Assembly (NCBI GenBank): GCA_023954175.1
Contig: JAMLIM010000004.1
Span: 1 to 64,000, forward strand
DNA length: 64,000 bases
DNA from: Rhizobacter sp.
GTDB lineage: Bacteria; Pseudomonadota; Gammaproteobacteria; Burkholderiales; Burkholderiaceae_C
Direction of reading: 5' to 3'
The notes beneath the pieces are model-generated. The model saw only the letters and a program-made list of their open reading frames with translations. It did not search any database and was not told the DNA's origin. A program made the translations under genes and the position numbers. This document shows, piece after piece, positions 53,565 through 63,029 of the stretch (position 1 is the first letter of the stretch; each line of letters opens with the position of its first letter).

Positions 53565-54011
53565 TCAGCCCGGGATCTCGGGCTCGACCAGGGCGGCCAG
53601 CTGGGCCAGCGAATCCTGCCAGCCGAGGGTGCACATCTCGACCGGGATGACCTCCGGGATGCCTTGCTGCACGACCTTCAGGTCGGTGCCGCAGGACACG
53701 GCCTCGAGCGTCACGCTGACGGTCAGTTCGCCCGGCAGGTTGGGGTCGTCGAAGCGATCGGTGTACACGATGCGCCTGGCGCTTTCCAGCTCGAGATATT
53801 CGCCGCCGAAGGAGTGGCTGTGGCCGGTCGCAAAGTTGGTGAAGGACAGGCGAAACGTGCCGCCGACCGTCGCGTCCATCGCATGCACCTGGCAGGTGAA
53901 GCCATGCGGCGGCAGCCATTTGCTCAGCGCCGCAGCGTCGAGGAACGCGCGGTAGACGCGTTCGGGCGGCGCGCGCAGCACACGGTGCAGGTGCACGGTT
54001 CCAGTGGGCAT
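53565..54011 (-). CDS. SRPBCC (AHSA1-like) protein
   Basis: A 148-residue START/Bet v1-like protein of the AHSA1/YesM group: the first strand and helix HRVLRAPPERVYRAFLDAAALSKWLPPHG, then DATVGGTFRLSFTN, and the C-terminal helix GWQDSLAQLAALVE. Such proteins bind small ligands or act as stress factors; the substrate is not known. It lies 68 bases downstream of kup on the same strand and may be read with it. Confidence 0.88.
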   Translation of the reverse strand: MPTGTVHLHRVLRAPPERVYRAFLDAAALSKWLPPHGFTCQVHAMDATVGGTFRLSFTNFATGHSHSFGGEYLELESARRIVYTDRFDDPNLPGELTVSVTLEAVSCGTDLKVVQQGIPEVIPVEMCTLGWQDSLAQLAALVEPEIPG

Positions 54012-54079
54012 CGGGATGTCGTCCTCGTGGCCTGGGGTCGGGAGGCTTGGGCTGGCGCAGGCGGGTCGGCCAGATCGAA

Positions 54080-56005
54080 TCAGATGCCCATGCGCATCCC
54101 CACCGTCATCTGCTGATCGATCGGGATGTGATACGCGGTGGTGGCGTCCCGCGTGTTGCGCGCCAGGAAGGCGAACAGCTTGTCGCGCCACAGCGGCATG
54201 CCGTCGCGCTTGCGCCCGGCGAGCAGGTCGATGCCGCTCACGACATAGTGGATCGTGTCGAGGTCGAGCGCCAGCCCGAGTTCCTCGCAGCGCCGCAGTT
54301 CGGAAGGGATGTTGGGTGTCTGCATGAAGCCGTAGTGCAACACGATGCGGTGAAAGCCGTCGCTGAGCGTGTTCACCTCGATGCGCTCGCCCGGCGCCAC
54401 GGTGGGCACCGGCTCGAACACCACGCGCAGCACGATCACGCGTTCGTAGGCGACGCCGGTATGCCGGATCAGCTTGGGCAGCGACGGCGGGGCGTGCTCG
54501 AAACGCCCGGCGATGAAGACGGCGGTGCCGGGAACGCGCGGAATCTCCTCGCCCTTGACGCGGCCGATGATGGTTTCGAGCTTGGGCGTCACGTGTGCGA
54601 TCTGCTCGTCCAGCATGTGGGTGCCGCGCCGCCACGTGACCATGACGGTGAACAGCACGGCGCCGATCGCCAGCGGCAGCCAGCCGCCGTCCGGGATGGT
54701 GAGCAGGTTCGAGCCGAGGTAGCCGAGGTCGACCACCAGGAATCCCGCGAGGAAGGTCAGCGCGGCGGCGAGCCCCCAGCCGCCGCGCTCGCGCGCGACG
54801 TTGAAGGCCAGGATCGTGGTGATCGCCATCGTCGAATTCACCGCCACGCCATAGGCCGCGGCGAGATTGCCGGACGAACGAAACGCCAGCACCAGCCCGA
54901 TCGCGGCCGCCATCAGGATCCAGTTGACGGCCGGCATGTAGATCTGGCCGTGGGCGTCGGCCGAGGTCTGGTCCACGGTGAGCGTCGGGAACATGCCGAG
55001 CTGCATCGCCTGCCGCGTCAGCGAATAGGCGCCGGTGATGACGGCCTGCGACGCGATGCAGGTGGCCGCCGTCGCCAGCAGCACGAGCGGAATCAGCGCC
55101 CAGCCGGGGGCGAGATGGAAGAACGGATGGACGCTCTTGGACGGCTCGGCGATCAGGATCGCGCCCTGGCCGAAGTAGTTCAGCAACAGGGCCGGCAGCA
55201 CGAACACGAACCAGACCTGGCGGATCGGCTTGCGGCCGAAGTGCCCGAGGTCGGCATACAGGGCCTCGGCGCCGGTGGTGACGAGAAAGACCGCGTACAG
55301 CACGAGATAGCCCGTCACGCCGTTGTCCGCGAAGAACCGCCACGCATGGCGCGGGTCGATCGCCAGCAGGACCTGCGGCGCCTCGACGATGCCGCGGATA
55401 CCGAGCAGCGCGAGCACCAGGAACCACACCAGCGTCAGTGGCCCGAAGACGGCGCCGACGGCCGCCGTGCCATGGCGCTGCACCGCGAACAGGCCGACCA
55501 GGATTGCGAGCGTGATCGGCACCACGAACTCGTGCAGGCCGGGCGCGGCGAGCTGCAGGCCCTCGACCGCGCTGAGCACCGAGATCGCCGGCGTGATCAT
55601 GGCGCCGCCGTAGAGCATCGAGGCGCCGAGGACGCCGAGCAGGATGAGCGCATACCGATTGCGGCGGTCCTGGTTGCGATCGGGCCTGAGCAGCGCCAGC
55701 AGCGCGAAGGTGCCGCCTTCGCCCCGGTTGTCCGCCTGCAGCACGAACACCATGTACTTGAGCGAGACGACGAGCAGCAGGGTCCAGAAGATCAGCGACA
55801 GGATCCCCAGCACGTTGTCGGGCGTGATCGGGATCGGGTGCTTGCCGGCGAAGCACTCGCGCAAGGCATAGATCGGGCTCGTGCCGATGTCGCCGTAGAC
55901 GACGCCGAGCACGGCCACCGCGAGCACCGCCCCGGTCTTGCCGGGCGGCTTCCCGGGTGGCGAATCCGCTGCTTGGCCCTGGCCGTCGGTCGCGCTCGCA
56001 CTCAT
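54080..56005 (-). CDS. kup: Kup low-affinity potassium transporter
   Basis: A 641-residue KUP/HAK/KT transporter with 12 predicted helices. The first helix carries VVYGDIGTSPIYALRECF, the family signature, followed by LLLVVSLKYMVFVLQADNRGEGGTFALLALL; the C-terminal third is the cytoplasmic tail. It imports K+ with protons, mainly at low pH or under hyperosmotic stress. AAGGAG precedes the ATG at a normal distance. It is divergent from the DAHP synthase gene. Confidence 0.95.
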   Translation of the reverse strand: MSASATDGQGQAADSPPGKPPGKTGAVLAVAVLGVVYGDIGTSPIYALRECFAGKHPIPITPDNVLGILSLIFWTLLLVVSLKYMVFVLQADNRGEGGTFALLALLRPDRNQDRRNRYALILLGVLGASMLYGGAMITPAISVLSAVEGLQLAAPGLHEFVVPITLAILVGLFAVQRHGTAAVGAVFGPLTLVWFLVLALLGIRGIVEAPQVLLAIDPRHAWRFFADNGVTGYLVLYAVFLVTTGAEALYADLGHFGRKPIRQVWFVFVLPALLLNYFGQGAILIAEPSKSVHPFFHLAPGWALIPLVLLATAATCIASQAVITGAYSLTRQAMQLGMFPTLTVDQTSADAHGQIYMPAVNWILMAAAIGLVLAFRSSGNLAAAYGVAVNSTMAITTILAFNVARERGGWGLAAALTFLAGFLVVDLGYLGSNLLTIPDGGWLPLAIGAVLFTVMVTWRRGTHMLDEQIAHVTPKLETIIGRVKGEEIPRVPGTAVFIAGRFEHAPPSLPKLIRHTGVAYERVIVLRVVFEPVPTVAPGERIEVNTLSDGFHRIVLHYGFMQTPNIPSELRRCEELGLALDLDTIHYVVSGIDLLAGRKRDGMPLWRDKLFAFLARNTRDATTAYHIPIDQQMTVGMRMGI

Positions 56006-56085
56006 CCGTGCTCTCCTTGTGTTCGGCCGGATTGTGATGGCATTCGCCGTCGGGCTGCTGCCGCAATCAGGCGAAAATCGTCGCC

Positions 56086-57195
56086 ATGAATGCGCACGTC
56101 CCCCTCGCTCCGCCCCAACCCTCCACCCACGACACGACGCGCATCGACGACACGCGCATCGGCGCGGTGCGCCCGCTCGTGACGCCCGCGCTGCTGCAGG
56201 AGTGGCTGCCGGTGCCGCCGGCGGCCGAGGCGCTCGTCGAGCACAGCCGGCAGGCGATCTCGCGCATCCTGCAAGGGCAGGACGACCGGCTGCTCGTCGT
56301 CGTCGGCCCCTGCTCGATCCACGACCACGACGAGGCGATCGCTTACGCGAGGCAACTGCACGAACACGCGCTGGCGCACGCCGACGCGCTGCTCGTCGTG
56401 ATGCGGGTGTACTTCGAGAAGCCGCGCACCACGGTCGGCTGGAAGGGCTACATCAACGATCCGCACCTCGACGGCAGCTTCGCGATCAACGAGGGGCTGG
56501 AGATGGCGCGCCGCCTGCTGCTCGACGTGCTGGCGATCGGCCTGCCGGTGGGCACCGAGTTCCTCGACCTGCTGAGCCCGCAGTTCATCAGCGACCTCGT
56601 CAGCTGGGGCGCGATCGGCGCGCGCACGACCGAGAGCCAGAGCCATCGCCAGCTCGCGAGCGGCCTGTCGTGCCCGGTCGGCTTCAAGAACGGCACCGAA
56701 GGCAGCGTCAAGGTCGCGGCGGACGCGATCCTCGCCGCGCGCGCGCCGCACGCCTTCATGGGCATGACGAAGATGGGGCAGGCGGCGATCTTCGAGACGC
56801 GCGGCAACGATGACGGCCACCTGATCCTGCGCGGCGGCAGGACGCCGAACTACGCGGCGGCGGACGTGGCGCGCGCCTGCGCCGTGCTCGGCGACGCCGG
56901 CCTGCCGGCGCGGCTGATGATCGACGTCTCACACGCCAACAGCAGCAAGCAGCACCGCAGGCAGATCGACGTCGCGGCCGACGTGGCGGCGCAGGTCGCC
57001 TCTGGCGAGCGACGCATCATCGGCGTCATGATCGAGAGCCACCTGAACGAGGGCCGGCAGGACATCGTGCCGGGCCAGCCGCTGCAGCCCGGCGTGTCCG
57101 TCACCGATGCGTGCATCGGCATGGCGCAGACGGTGCCGGTGCTGCGGACGCTCGCCGACGCGGTGCGCGCGCGGCGCGCGGCGGCGCCGGGCTGA
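56086..57195 (+). CDS. aroG: 3-deoxy-7-phosphoheptulonate (DAHP) synthase, type I
   Basis: A 369-residue AroG/F/H-type enzyme that condenses phosphoenolpyruvate and erythrose 4-phosphate, the first step of the shikimate pathway that feeds the trp genes at the start of the window. Motifs are VVVGPCSIHDHDEAI, VMRVYFEKPRTTVGWKGYINDP, GARTTESQSHRQLASGLS, FKNGTEG, LRGGRTPNYA and DVSHANSSKQH. Feedback specificity (Phe, Tyr or Trp) cannot be told from sequence here. A -10-like GAAAAT lies seven bases before the ATG. Confidence 0.94.
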   Translation: MNAHVPLAPPQPSTHDTTRIDDTRIGAVRPLVTPALLQEWLPVPPAAEALVEHSRQAISRILQGQDDRLLVVVGPCSIHDHDEAIAYARQLHEHALAHADALLVVMRVYFEKPRTTVGWKGYINDPHLDGSFAINEGLEMARRLLLDVLAIGLPVGTEFLDLLSPQFISDLVSWGAIGARTTESQSHRQLASGLSCPVGFKNGTEGSVKVAADAILAARAPHAFMGMTKMGQAAIFETRGNDDGHLILRGGRTPNYAAADVARACAVLGDAGLPARLMIDVSHANSSKQHRRQIDVAADVAAQVASGERRIIGVMIESHLNEGRQDIVPGQPLQPGVSVTDACIGMAQTVPVLRTLADAVRARRAAAPG

Positions 57196-57284
57196 ATCGC
57201 ACAGTCGCACACAGGCGCCGGTCGCCGCTGCCCGCGCCGGCGCCCACGCCCGGACCCGCACCCCCGCGGCGCCGGCCCGCTTGA

Positions 57285-57290
57285 GATACT
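57285..57290 (+). promoter_or_regulatory. probable -10 element of the AEC transporter gene, leaderless start
   Basis: GATACT ends nine bases before the ATG at 57300 with no Shine-Dalgarno sequence between them. The start of transcription would be at or next to the start codon. Confidence 0.35.
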
Positions 57291-57299
57291 CGGCCCCCA

Positions 57300-58346
57300 A
57301 TGTCCGCGATCCTCGCCGTCACCGTCCCGTTCTTCGCGCTCGTGCTGTGCGGCTACCTCGCGGCGCATTTCCGGGTGCTGCCGCAGTCGGCGATTCCGGG
57401 GCTCAACACCTTCGTGCTGTATTTCGCGCTGCCGTGCATGCTGTTTCGCTTCGGCGCCGGCACGCCGTTTGCCGATCTGCTCGACCCGGCGCTGCTCGTC
57501 GTCTATGGCGTCTGCGCGCTCGCGATGGTCGCCTTCACGGTGATGACGACGCTCAGCCGGCACGCGGGCGATGGCGGCGTCGATCTGACGAACGCCGCCT
57601 TCGGCGCGCTCGTTGCCGCGTTTCCGAACACCGGCTTCATGGGCATCCCGCTGCTCGTCGCGCTGTTCGGCGACCGCGCAGTCGGGCCGATGGTGGCGAC
57701 GCTGCTCGTCGATCTGTTCCTCACCAGCTCGCTGTGCATCGCGCTGGCGCAGATGCATGGGCACATCGGGCGCAGCGGGCGACGCGACGACAACGCGGAG
57801 CACGACGCGCAGAGCGCCGACGCGCAACCCGATGTGCCGATGCGGGTCGCGCTTCTACGCTCGGCCCGCGGCGCGCTCGCCAACCCGCTGCCCTGGGCGA
57901 TCGGTCTCGGCGGTGTGTTCTCGCTCGCCGGCTGGGCACTGCCCGGCGCGCTCGGCCAGATCGTCAAGATGCTCGGCGACGCGGCGACGCCGGTCGCGCT
58001 GTTCACGATCGGCGCGGTGCTCTGGCGTGCCGGCCAGCATGCCCACACGCGCACGCCGGCGGCGCAGTTCGTGCCGGTCGCGCTCTTCAAGCTGTTCGTC
58101 CATCCGCTGCTCGTGCTCGCCGTCGGCATGCTCGCCAACGCCGCCGGGCTGCCGGTGTCGGACATCGGCCTCACGGTGCTGGTGCTCGCCGCCGCGCTGC
58201 CGAGCGCGAGCAACGTCTCGCTGCTCGCGGAGCGCTTCGGCGCCGACAACGGCCGCGTCGCGCGCATCATCATGACGTCGACGGCAGTCTCCTTCGTCAG
58301 CTTCTCCGCGCTCGCCTGGCTGCTCGGCGCGGGCCCCGCCACGTGA
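57300..58346 (+). CDS. AEC family transporter (auxin efflux carrier-like)
   Basis: A 348-residue inner-membrane protein with ten predicted helices in two inverted repeats, matching Mem_trans/AEC carriers: FFALVLCGYLAAHF, NTFVLYFALPCMLFRFG, AAFPNTGFMGIPLLVALFGDRA with its conserved N-x-G-F-x-G, and VLAAALPSASNVSLLAERFG near the end. A hydrophilic loop of about 45 residues lies in the middle. Bacterial members export or import small dicarboxylates or malonate; the substrate is unknown. Its stop overlaps the next start (GTGA). Confidence 0.88.
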   Translation: MSAILAVTVPFFALVLCGYLAAHFRVLPQSAIPGLNTFVLYFALPCMLFRFGAGTPFADLLDPALLVVYGVCALAMVAFTVMTTLSRHAGDGGVDLTNAAFGALVAAFPNTGFMGIPLLVALFGDRAVGPMVATLLVDLFLTSSLCIALAQMHGHIGRSGRRDDNAEHDAQSADAQPDVPMRVALLRSARGALANPLPWAIGLGGVFSLAGWALPGALGQIVKMLGDAATPVALFTIGAVLWRAGQHAHTRTPAAQFVPVALFKLFVHPLLVLAVGMLANAAGLPVSDIGLTVLVLAAALPSASNVSLLAERFGADNGRVARIIMTSTAVSFVSFSALAWLLGAGPAT

Positions 58347-59125
58347 ATCGCATGCAGGCGCCGGTTGCCATCGTCGCGGCGATGGAACTCGAACTTCGTG
58401 CGCTGCTGCCGCAGCTGACCGACGTGCAGCGCGTCGCGCGCGCCGGGCGCGAGATCCACCTCGGGCGCCTGCACGGACAGCGCGTTGTGCTGGCGCGCAG
58501 CGGCATCGGCAAGGTCGCGGCGGCGACGACGGCCACACTGCTCGCGGCCGAGTTCGCGCCGTCGTCGATGCTCTTCACCGGCGTCGCCGGCGGCCTCGCG
58601 CCCGACGTGCGCGTGGGCGACGTGGTGCTCGCGCGCGAACTGCTGCAGCACGACATGGACGCTTCACCCCTCTTTCCGCGCTACGAGGTGCCGTTGACCG
58701 GCCGTGCGCGTTTTGCGGTCGACGCCGCCCTCGCCGATCGGCTTGCGGTCGCGACCGCAGCCTGTCTGCACGAAGCGCCGCACGCGCTCGGCGCGTCACA
58801 CCTGGCCGCCTTCGGCATCGGGCACCCGCGCATGCACCAAGGCCTCGTCATCAGCGGTGACCGCTTCGTCTCCACCGCGGCCGAAAGCAGCGCCCTTCGG
58901 CGCGACCTGCCCGACGCGCTGGCGGTCGAGATGGAGGGCGCCGCCGTGGCGCAGGTGTGTGCCGATTTCGGCCTGCCGCTGGCCGTGCTGCGTGTCATCT
59001 CCGACCGCGCCGACGACAGCGCGCATGTCGACTTCCTGCGCTTCACCCGCGAAGTGGCGAGCGTGCTGACGCGGCTGATCGTGGTCGCCGCGCTGACGCA
59101 GCCAAGGCCCAGCCCGACCGCCTGA
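58343..59125 (+). CDS. mtnN: 5'-methylthioadenosine/S-adenosylhomocysteine nucleosidase
   Basis: A 260-residue nucleoside phosphorylase-fold enzyme that hydrolyses MTA and SAH to adenine and the thioribose or ribosylhomocysteine. Seen are VAIVAAMELELRALLP at the N terminus, ARSGIGKVAAA, LFTGVAGGLAPDVRVGDVV, VEMEGAAVAQVCADFGLPLAVLRVISDRAD with the catalytic Glu and Asp. The GTG at 58343 gives the overlap with the AEC gene; an ATG nine bases later is equally possible. Confidence 0.88.
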   Translation: MNRMQAPVAIVAAMELELRALLPQLTDVQRVARAGREIHLGRLHGQRVVLARSGIGKVAAATTATLLAAEFAPSSMLFTGVAGGLAPDVRVGDVVLARELLQHDMDASPLFPRYEVPLTGRARFAVDAALADRLAVATAACLHEAPHALGASHLAAFGIGHPRMHQGLVISGDRFVSTAAESSALRRDLPDALAVEMEGAAVAQVCADFGLPLAVLRVISDRADDSAHVDFLRFTREVASVLTRLIVVAALTQPRPSPTA

Positions 59126-59142
59126 GCCGCGAGGGCGAGCGA

Positions 59143-60105
59143 TCAGCCGGCTCGATCGGCAAGGGCCGCAAGTGCCGCGAGCGCCTTGCGACGGCGCGCG
59201 AACCAATCGTCGAGGAAGGCGTCGCCGAAGGTCGACGCGATCGCCTCGGCCGTGGCCTGCGCCGCGGTCGCTTCCTCGAGCAGTTCGAGCGCGCGGCAGG
59301 CGTGCGCGTGTTCGAGCTCGATGAAGGCGCGATCGACCTTCTCGGCGTCGTCGATATCGTTGGCGTCGATCAGCGCCAGCGCGCGCAGCGCGTGTTCGCG
59401 GGCCTGAGGCGCTTCATCGAGTGCGTTGCCCACCATCGCGCGCAGGTAGGCCGCGCGCTCGTGATGGACCCAGTTGCCGGCGCGCAGCCAGAAGCGCTCC
59501 GCGAGGCGGGCGGCGTCTTCGAGCACAACGCGCAGCAGCGGGTGGGCCAGATCCTGCCGGGGCCGCTCGACGAGGCTGGAGGCGATGTTGTTCATGCAGG
59601 CGGCGACGGCGGCGTCGAGCGGGTTCGGCTCCTGCCAGATGGGGGCATCGTCGTGCAGCGCGCCGAGCGCCGCGCGCGTGCATGCGGCCGCCGCGGCGGG
59701 CGGCAACCTGGGCACGCGGTACATCGCGACCGTGAGCGCGACGACATCCTGCGCCGCCTGCGGCGCGGCGCCCGTGGCGTCGGCCAGCGCGGCGCACAGC
59801 CGCTGCGCCTCGGCGGGCTCGCCCGCGGCCCGCGCCGCCGCTGCCGCCTGACGCCACAGCCCGGCCGCCGGCTTGTCGCCCGCAGCGCGCAGCAAGGCCG
59901 CCTGCCGTTCGTGGGCCTCGCCCCAGGCGCCACACTTCTCACCCAGCACGTGGTTGAGCAGAAATGCCAGGCCCGGCAATCGATCGACGGGCAGTTGCGC
60001 CGGGTCCAATCCGCGCAGCAACGCGGCGGCGCGCTCGGGCTCGTCGTCGTGGCAGGCCTGGGCGGCATCGAGGCGGGCCGGCGCGCCGTCGTCTTCCTTG
60101 TTCAT
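59143..60105 (-). CDS. helical repeat protein of unknown function
   Basis: A 320-residue, Ala- and Leu-rich, all-helical protein with TPR-like spacing (helix pairs of about 34-40 residues, such as RAAALLRGLDPAQLPVDRLPGLAFLLNHVLG and HERQAALLRAAGDKPAAGLWRQAAAAARAAG). It has no signal peptide and no catalytic motif I can see. GGAGGA before the ATG at 60105 supports the start. It is divergent from rsmE by 56 bases and convergent with mtnN. A scaffold role is a guess. Confidence 0.75.
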   Translation of the reverse strand: MNKEDDGAPARLDAAQACHDDEPERAAALLRGLDPAQLPVDRLPGLAFLLNHVLGEKCGAWGEAHERQAALLRAAGDKPAAGLWRQAAAAARAAGEPAEAQRLCAALADATGAAPQAAQDVVALTVAMYRVPRLPPAAAAACTRAALGALHDDAPIWQEPNPLDAAVAACMNNIASSLVERPRQDLAHPLLRVVLEDAARLAERFWLRAGNWVHHERAAYLRAMVGNALDEAPQAREHALRALALIDANDIDDAEKVDRAFIELEHAHACRALELLEEATAAQATAEAIASTFGDAFLDDWFARRRKALAALAALADRAG

Positions 60106-60161
60106 CGTCGCTTCCTCCAACGCTTGCGTCGTCGTGCAAACTGTAGCCAAGGAAGCGTCGC

Positions 60162-60935
60162 ATGAGCCCAAGAATTTTCGTCGAACCGCCGCTGGGCACG
60201 GACGCGGATCTCGCCCTGCCGCCCGGCGCCGCGCGTCACGCACAGGTGCTGCGCCTGCAGCCGGGCGCGGCGCTGCGGCTCTTCGATGGCGACGGCGGTG
60301 AATGGGACGCCCGCGTCACGCACATGGGCCGCAGCGAGGTGCGGGTGCGGGTCGGCGCGCACGAGGCGATCGACCGTGAACTGGCGTGCCATGTGACGCT
60401 CGCGGTCGGCATGCCGGCCAACGAACGCATGGACACGCTCGTCGAGAAGGCGACCGAACTCGGTGTCGCCGCGATCGTGCCGCTGATGTGCGAGCGCTCG
60501 GTGCTGCGTCTGCAGGGCGAACGCGCGGTGAAGAAGCTCGCGCATTGGCGCGGCGTCGCGATCGCCGCCTGCGAGCAGAGCGGGCGCACGCGGCTGCCGG
60601 CGCTGCACGCCGTCACCCCGCTTGCGGCCTGGTTGCAGGCACTGCCCGTGGTGGCTTCAACCGCGACCTCGGCCGAGAGCCATGCGCGCTGGCTGCTGAG
60701 CCTCGATCCGCTGGTGCCCGGCGTGGGCAGGCGTCTGGCTGCGCTCGCGCCGGGCAGCGAGACGTCTGTCTGCGTCTTGAGCGGCCCCGAAGGCGGGCTG
60801 AGCCCGGCCGAGCAGGCGCTGGCCCTGCGCTTCGGCTTCACGCCGGTGAGCCTCGGACCGCGCGTGCTGCGTGCCGACACGGCGCCACTCGCTGCGCTGG
60901 CCTGCATTGCCGCCTTGATCGGCCTCACGGCGTGA
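60162..60935 (+). CDS. rsmE: 16S rRNA m3U1498 methyltransferase
   Basis: A 257-residue SPOUT methyltransferase. It has a PUA-like N-terminal domain (RIFVEPPLGTDADLALPPGAARHAQVLRLQPG) and a knotted catalytic domain with EKATELGVAAIVPLMCERSV, LSGPEGGLSPAEQ and the SAM-binding LGPRVLRADTAPLAAL. It methylates U1498 in the decoding region. AAGGAAG precedes the ATG. Confidence 0.94.
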   Translation: MSPRIFVEPPLGTDADLALPPGAARHAQVLRLQPGAALRLFDGDGGEWDARVTHMGRSEVRVRVGAHEAIDRELACHVTLAVGMPANERMDTLVEKATELGVAAIVPLMCERSVLRLQGERAVKKLAHWRGVAIAACEQSGRTRLPALHAVTPLAAWLQALPVVASTATSAESHARWLLSLDPLVPGVGRRLAALAPGSETSVCVLSGPEGGLSPAEQALALRFGFTPVSLGPRVLRADTAPLAALACIAALIGLTA

Positions 60936-60962
60936 TCGCGACGGTCGCATCATGGCCCTTCA

Positions 60963-60977
60963 CTATCACTGAGATAG
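60963..60977. promoter_or_regulatory. palindrome in the rubrerythrin promoter region
   Basis: A perfect inverted repeat CTATC-ACTGA-GATAG lies in the AT-rich stretch 83 bases upstream of the rubrerythrin ATG. A TTGACT hexamer (60984-60989) and a second short symmetric element TTGA-CTTT-TCAA (60984-60995) follow. A regulator site is likely given the oxidative-stress genes downstream, but it does not match OxyR or FNR spacing and I cannot name the regulator. Confidence 0.4.
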
Positions 60978-61059
60978 AGGTAATTGACTTTTCAAATGAC
61001 ACTCGAGGCGGCATCATCTCCTTCATCGCGGCACCTGCCGCAATGACTGGAGAACCCGA

Positions 61060-61545
<486 letters not shown>

Positions 61546-61571
61546 GAATCAACGCATCCAGAGGAACACCC

Positions 61572-61736
61572 ATGAAAAGCTATCAATGCATCGTTTGCGG
61601 CTTCATCTACGACGAATCGGTCGGCATGCCGGAGGACGGCATCGCCCCCGGCACGCGCTGGGCCGACATCCCTGCCGACTGGGAATGCCCGGACTGCGGC
61701 GTCGCGAAGGCCGATTTCGAGATGGTGGAAGTCTAG
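61572..61736 (+). CDS. rubredoxin
   Basis: A 54-residue iron protein: [15 protein letters not shown] at the N terminus and [18 protein letters not shown] at the C terminus give the two CxxC pairs that bind one Fe. It lies between rubrerythrin and the reductase and should carry electrons between them. GAGGA lies eight bases before the ATG. Confidence 0.95.
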   Translation: MKSYQCIVCGFIYDESVGMPEDGIAPGTRWADIPADWECPDCGVAKADFEMVEV

Positions 61737-61744
61737 GAATGACG

Positions 61745-61816
61745 GCCCCAAGACCCCTTCGGTGTCGCCCCCCAAGGGGATCTCAGCCCTCTTGGGGCGG
61801 CCCGGCGAGGGCTGAG
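61745..61816 (+). repeat. palindromic repeat between rubredoxin and reductase
   Basis: The segment holds nested inverted repeats: GCCCCAAG (61745-61752) with CTTGGGGC (61791-61798), CCCCTT (61754-61759) with AAGGGG (61774-61779), and CTCAGCCCT (61782-61790) with AGGGCTGAG (61808-61816). Its blocks match the copy inside trpE. It sits in the operon just before the reductase ATG and may influence mRNA stability or reductase translation. Confidence 0.7.
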
Positions 61817-61821
61817 GCGCA

Positions 61822-62997
61822 ATGACTGAGTCCGCAGCACTTCCCATCGTCATACTCGGCAGCGGGCTCGCGGGCTATTCCGCGGCGCGCGAATTGCGCA
61901 AGCTCGACAAGGCGACGCCGCTCGTCGTCATCAGCCGCGACCATGCGGGCTTCTATTCGAAGCCCATGCTGTCCAACGCGCTCGCCGGCAACAAGACGGC
62001 GGCGATGCTCGTCATGAAGCCGGTGGAAAAGATGATCGAGGAACTCGGCGCCGTCGTTCGTGCGCGCACCGAGGCGGCGCGCATCGACACCGATGCCCGC
62101 AGCGTGCACTGCGTCGATGGCGAGGTGTTCGCCTACCGCGACCTCGTGCTTGCGCTCGGCGCGGACCCGATCCGGCTGCCGCTCGCCGGCGACGGCGCGG
62201 CCGAAGTGCTCTCGGTCAACGACCTCGACGACTACGCGCGGTTTGCCGAGCGGCTCGACGGCGTGAAGACGGTCGCGATCCTCGGTGGCGGCTTGATCGG
62301 CTGCGAGTTCGCAAACGATCTGCTCGCGCGCGGCATCACGCCGACCGTGATCGACCCTGCCGGCGCGGCGCTGTCGCGCCTGCTGCCGCCGGCGGCGAGC
62401 GCCTGGCTGCAGGAGCGGCTCGCGGCGGCCGGCGTGCGCTTCCGCTTTGGTGTCGCCGCCGAGGGCATCGATCGTGCCGATGGCCCTGCAACCAAGGGCT
62501 ACAAGCTCACGCTGAACGACGGCAGCGTGCTCGAAGCCGACCTCGTGCTGTCGGCGATCGGCCTGCGCCCGCGCACCGGGCTGGCCCAGGCGGCGGGCCT
62601 CGCGGTCAACCGCGGCGTCGTCGTCGACCGATTGCTCGCGGCGTCGGCGCCACACGTCTACGCGCTCGGCGATTGCGCCGAGGTCGAGGGCCATTCGCTG
62701 CCCTATGTGATGCCGATCATGCAGCAGGCGCGCGCGCTCGGCGCCACCCTCGCCGGCACGCCGACGCCGCTCAGGTACCCGGCGATGCCGGTGATCGTGA
62801 AGACGCCGGCGTGCCCGACGGTCGTCTGCCCGCCGGCTGTCGATGCGATCGGCGCATGGTCGGTGCAGTCCGGCGACGATGCGCTCGAAGCGCATTTCCG
62901 TGCTGCCGACGGCGAGTTGCTCGGCTTCGCGTTGATGGGCGAGGCAACCGCGCAGCGCCAGGCGCTTGCGGCGCAGGTGCGGGGCCTGATCGGATAG
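61822..62997 (+). CDS. rubredoxin-NAD(P)+ reductase (FAD-dependent)
   Basis: A 391-residue flavoprotein of the pyridine nucleotide-disulfide reductase type 1. It has an FAD motif IVILGSGLAGYSAARELRKLD, an NAD motif VAILGGGLIGCEFANDLLARG, the second FAD contact VYALGDCAEVEG, and a C-terminal rubredoxin-binding region (RYPAMPVIVKTPACPTVVCPP). It supplies electrons to the neighbouring rubredoxin. The palindromic repeat separates it from the rubredoxin gene, and no clear ribosome site precedes the ATG. Confidence 0.92.
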   Translation: MTESAALPIVILGSGLAGYSAARELRKLDKATPLVVISRDHAGFYSKPMLSNALAGNKTAAMLVMKPVEKMIEELGAVVRARTEAARIDTDARSVHCVDGEVFAYRDLVLALGADPIRLPLAGDGAAEVLSVNDLDDYARFAERLDGVKTVAILGGGLIGCEFANDLLARGITPTVIDPAGAALSRLLPPAASAWLQERLAAAGVRFRFGVAAEGIDRADGPATKGYKLTLNDGSVLEADLVLSAIGLRPRTGLAQAAGLAVNRGVVVDRLLAASAPHVYALGDCAEVEGHSLPYVMPIMQQARALGATLAGTPTPLRYPAMPVIVKTPACPTVVCPPAVDAIGAWSVQSGDDALEAHFRAADGELLGFALMGEATAQRQALAAQVRGLIG

Positions 62998-63029
62998 GCA
63001 TGCCGCATGCCGGTCGCACCCGGCCGACG

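Noticed and set aside
60984..60995. FNR/ANR box upstream of rubrerythrin
   Set aside because: The half-sites TTGA and TCAA are separated by four bases instead of the six needed for an FNR box.
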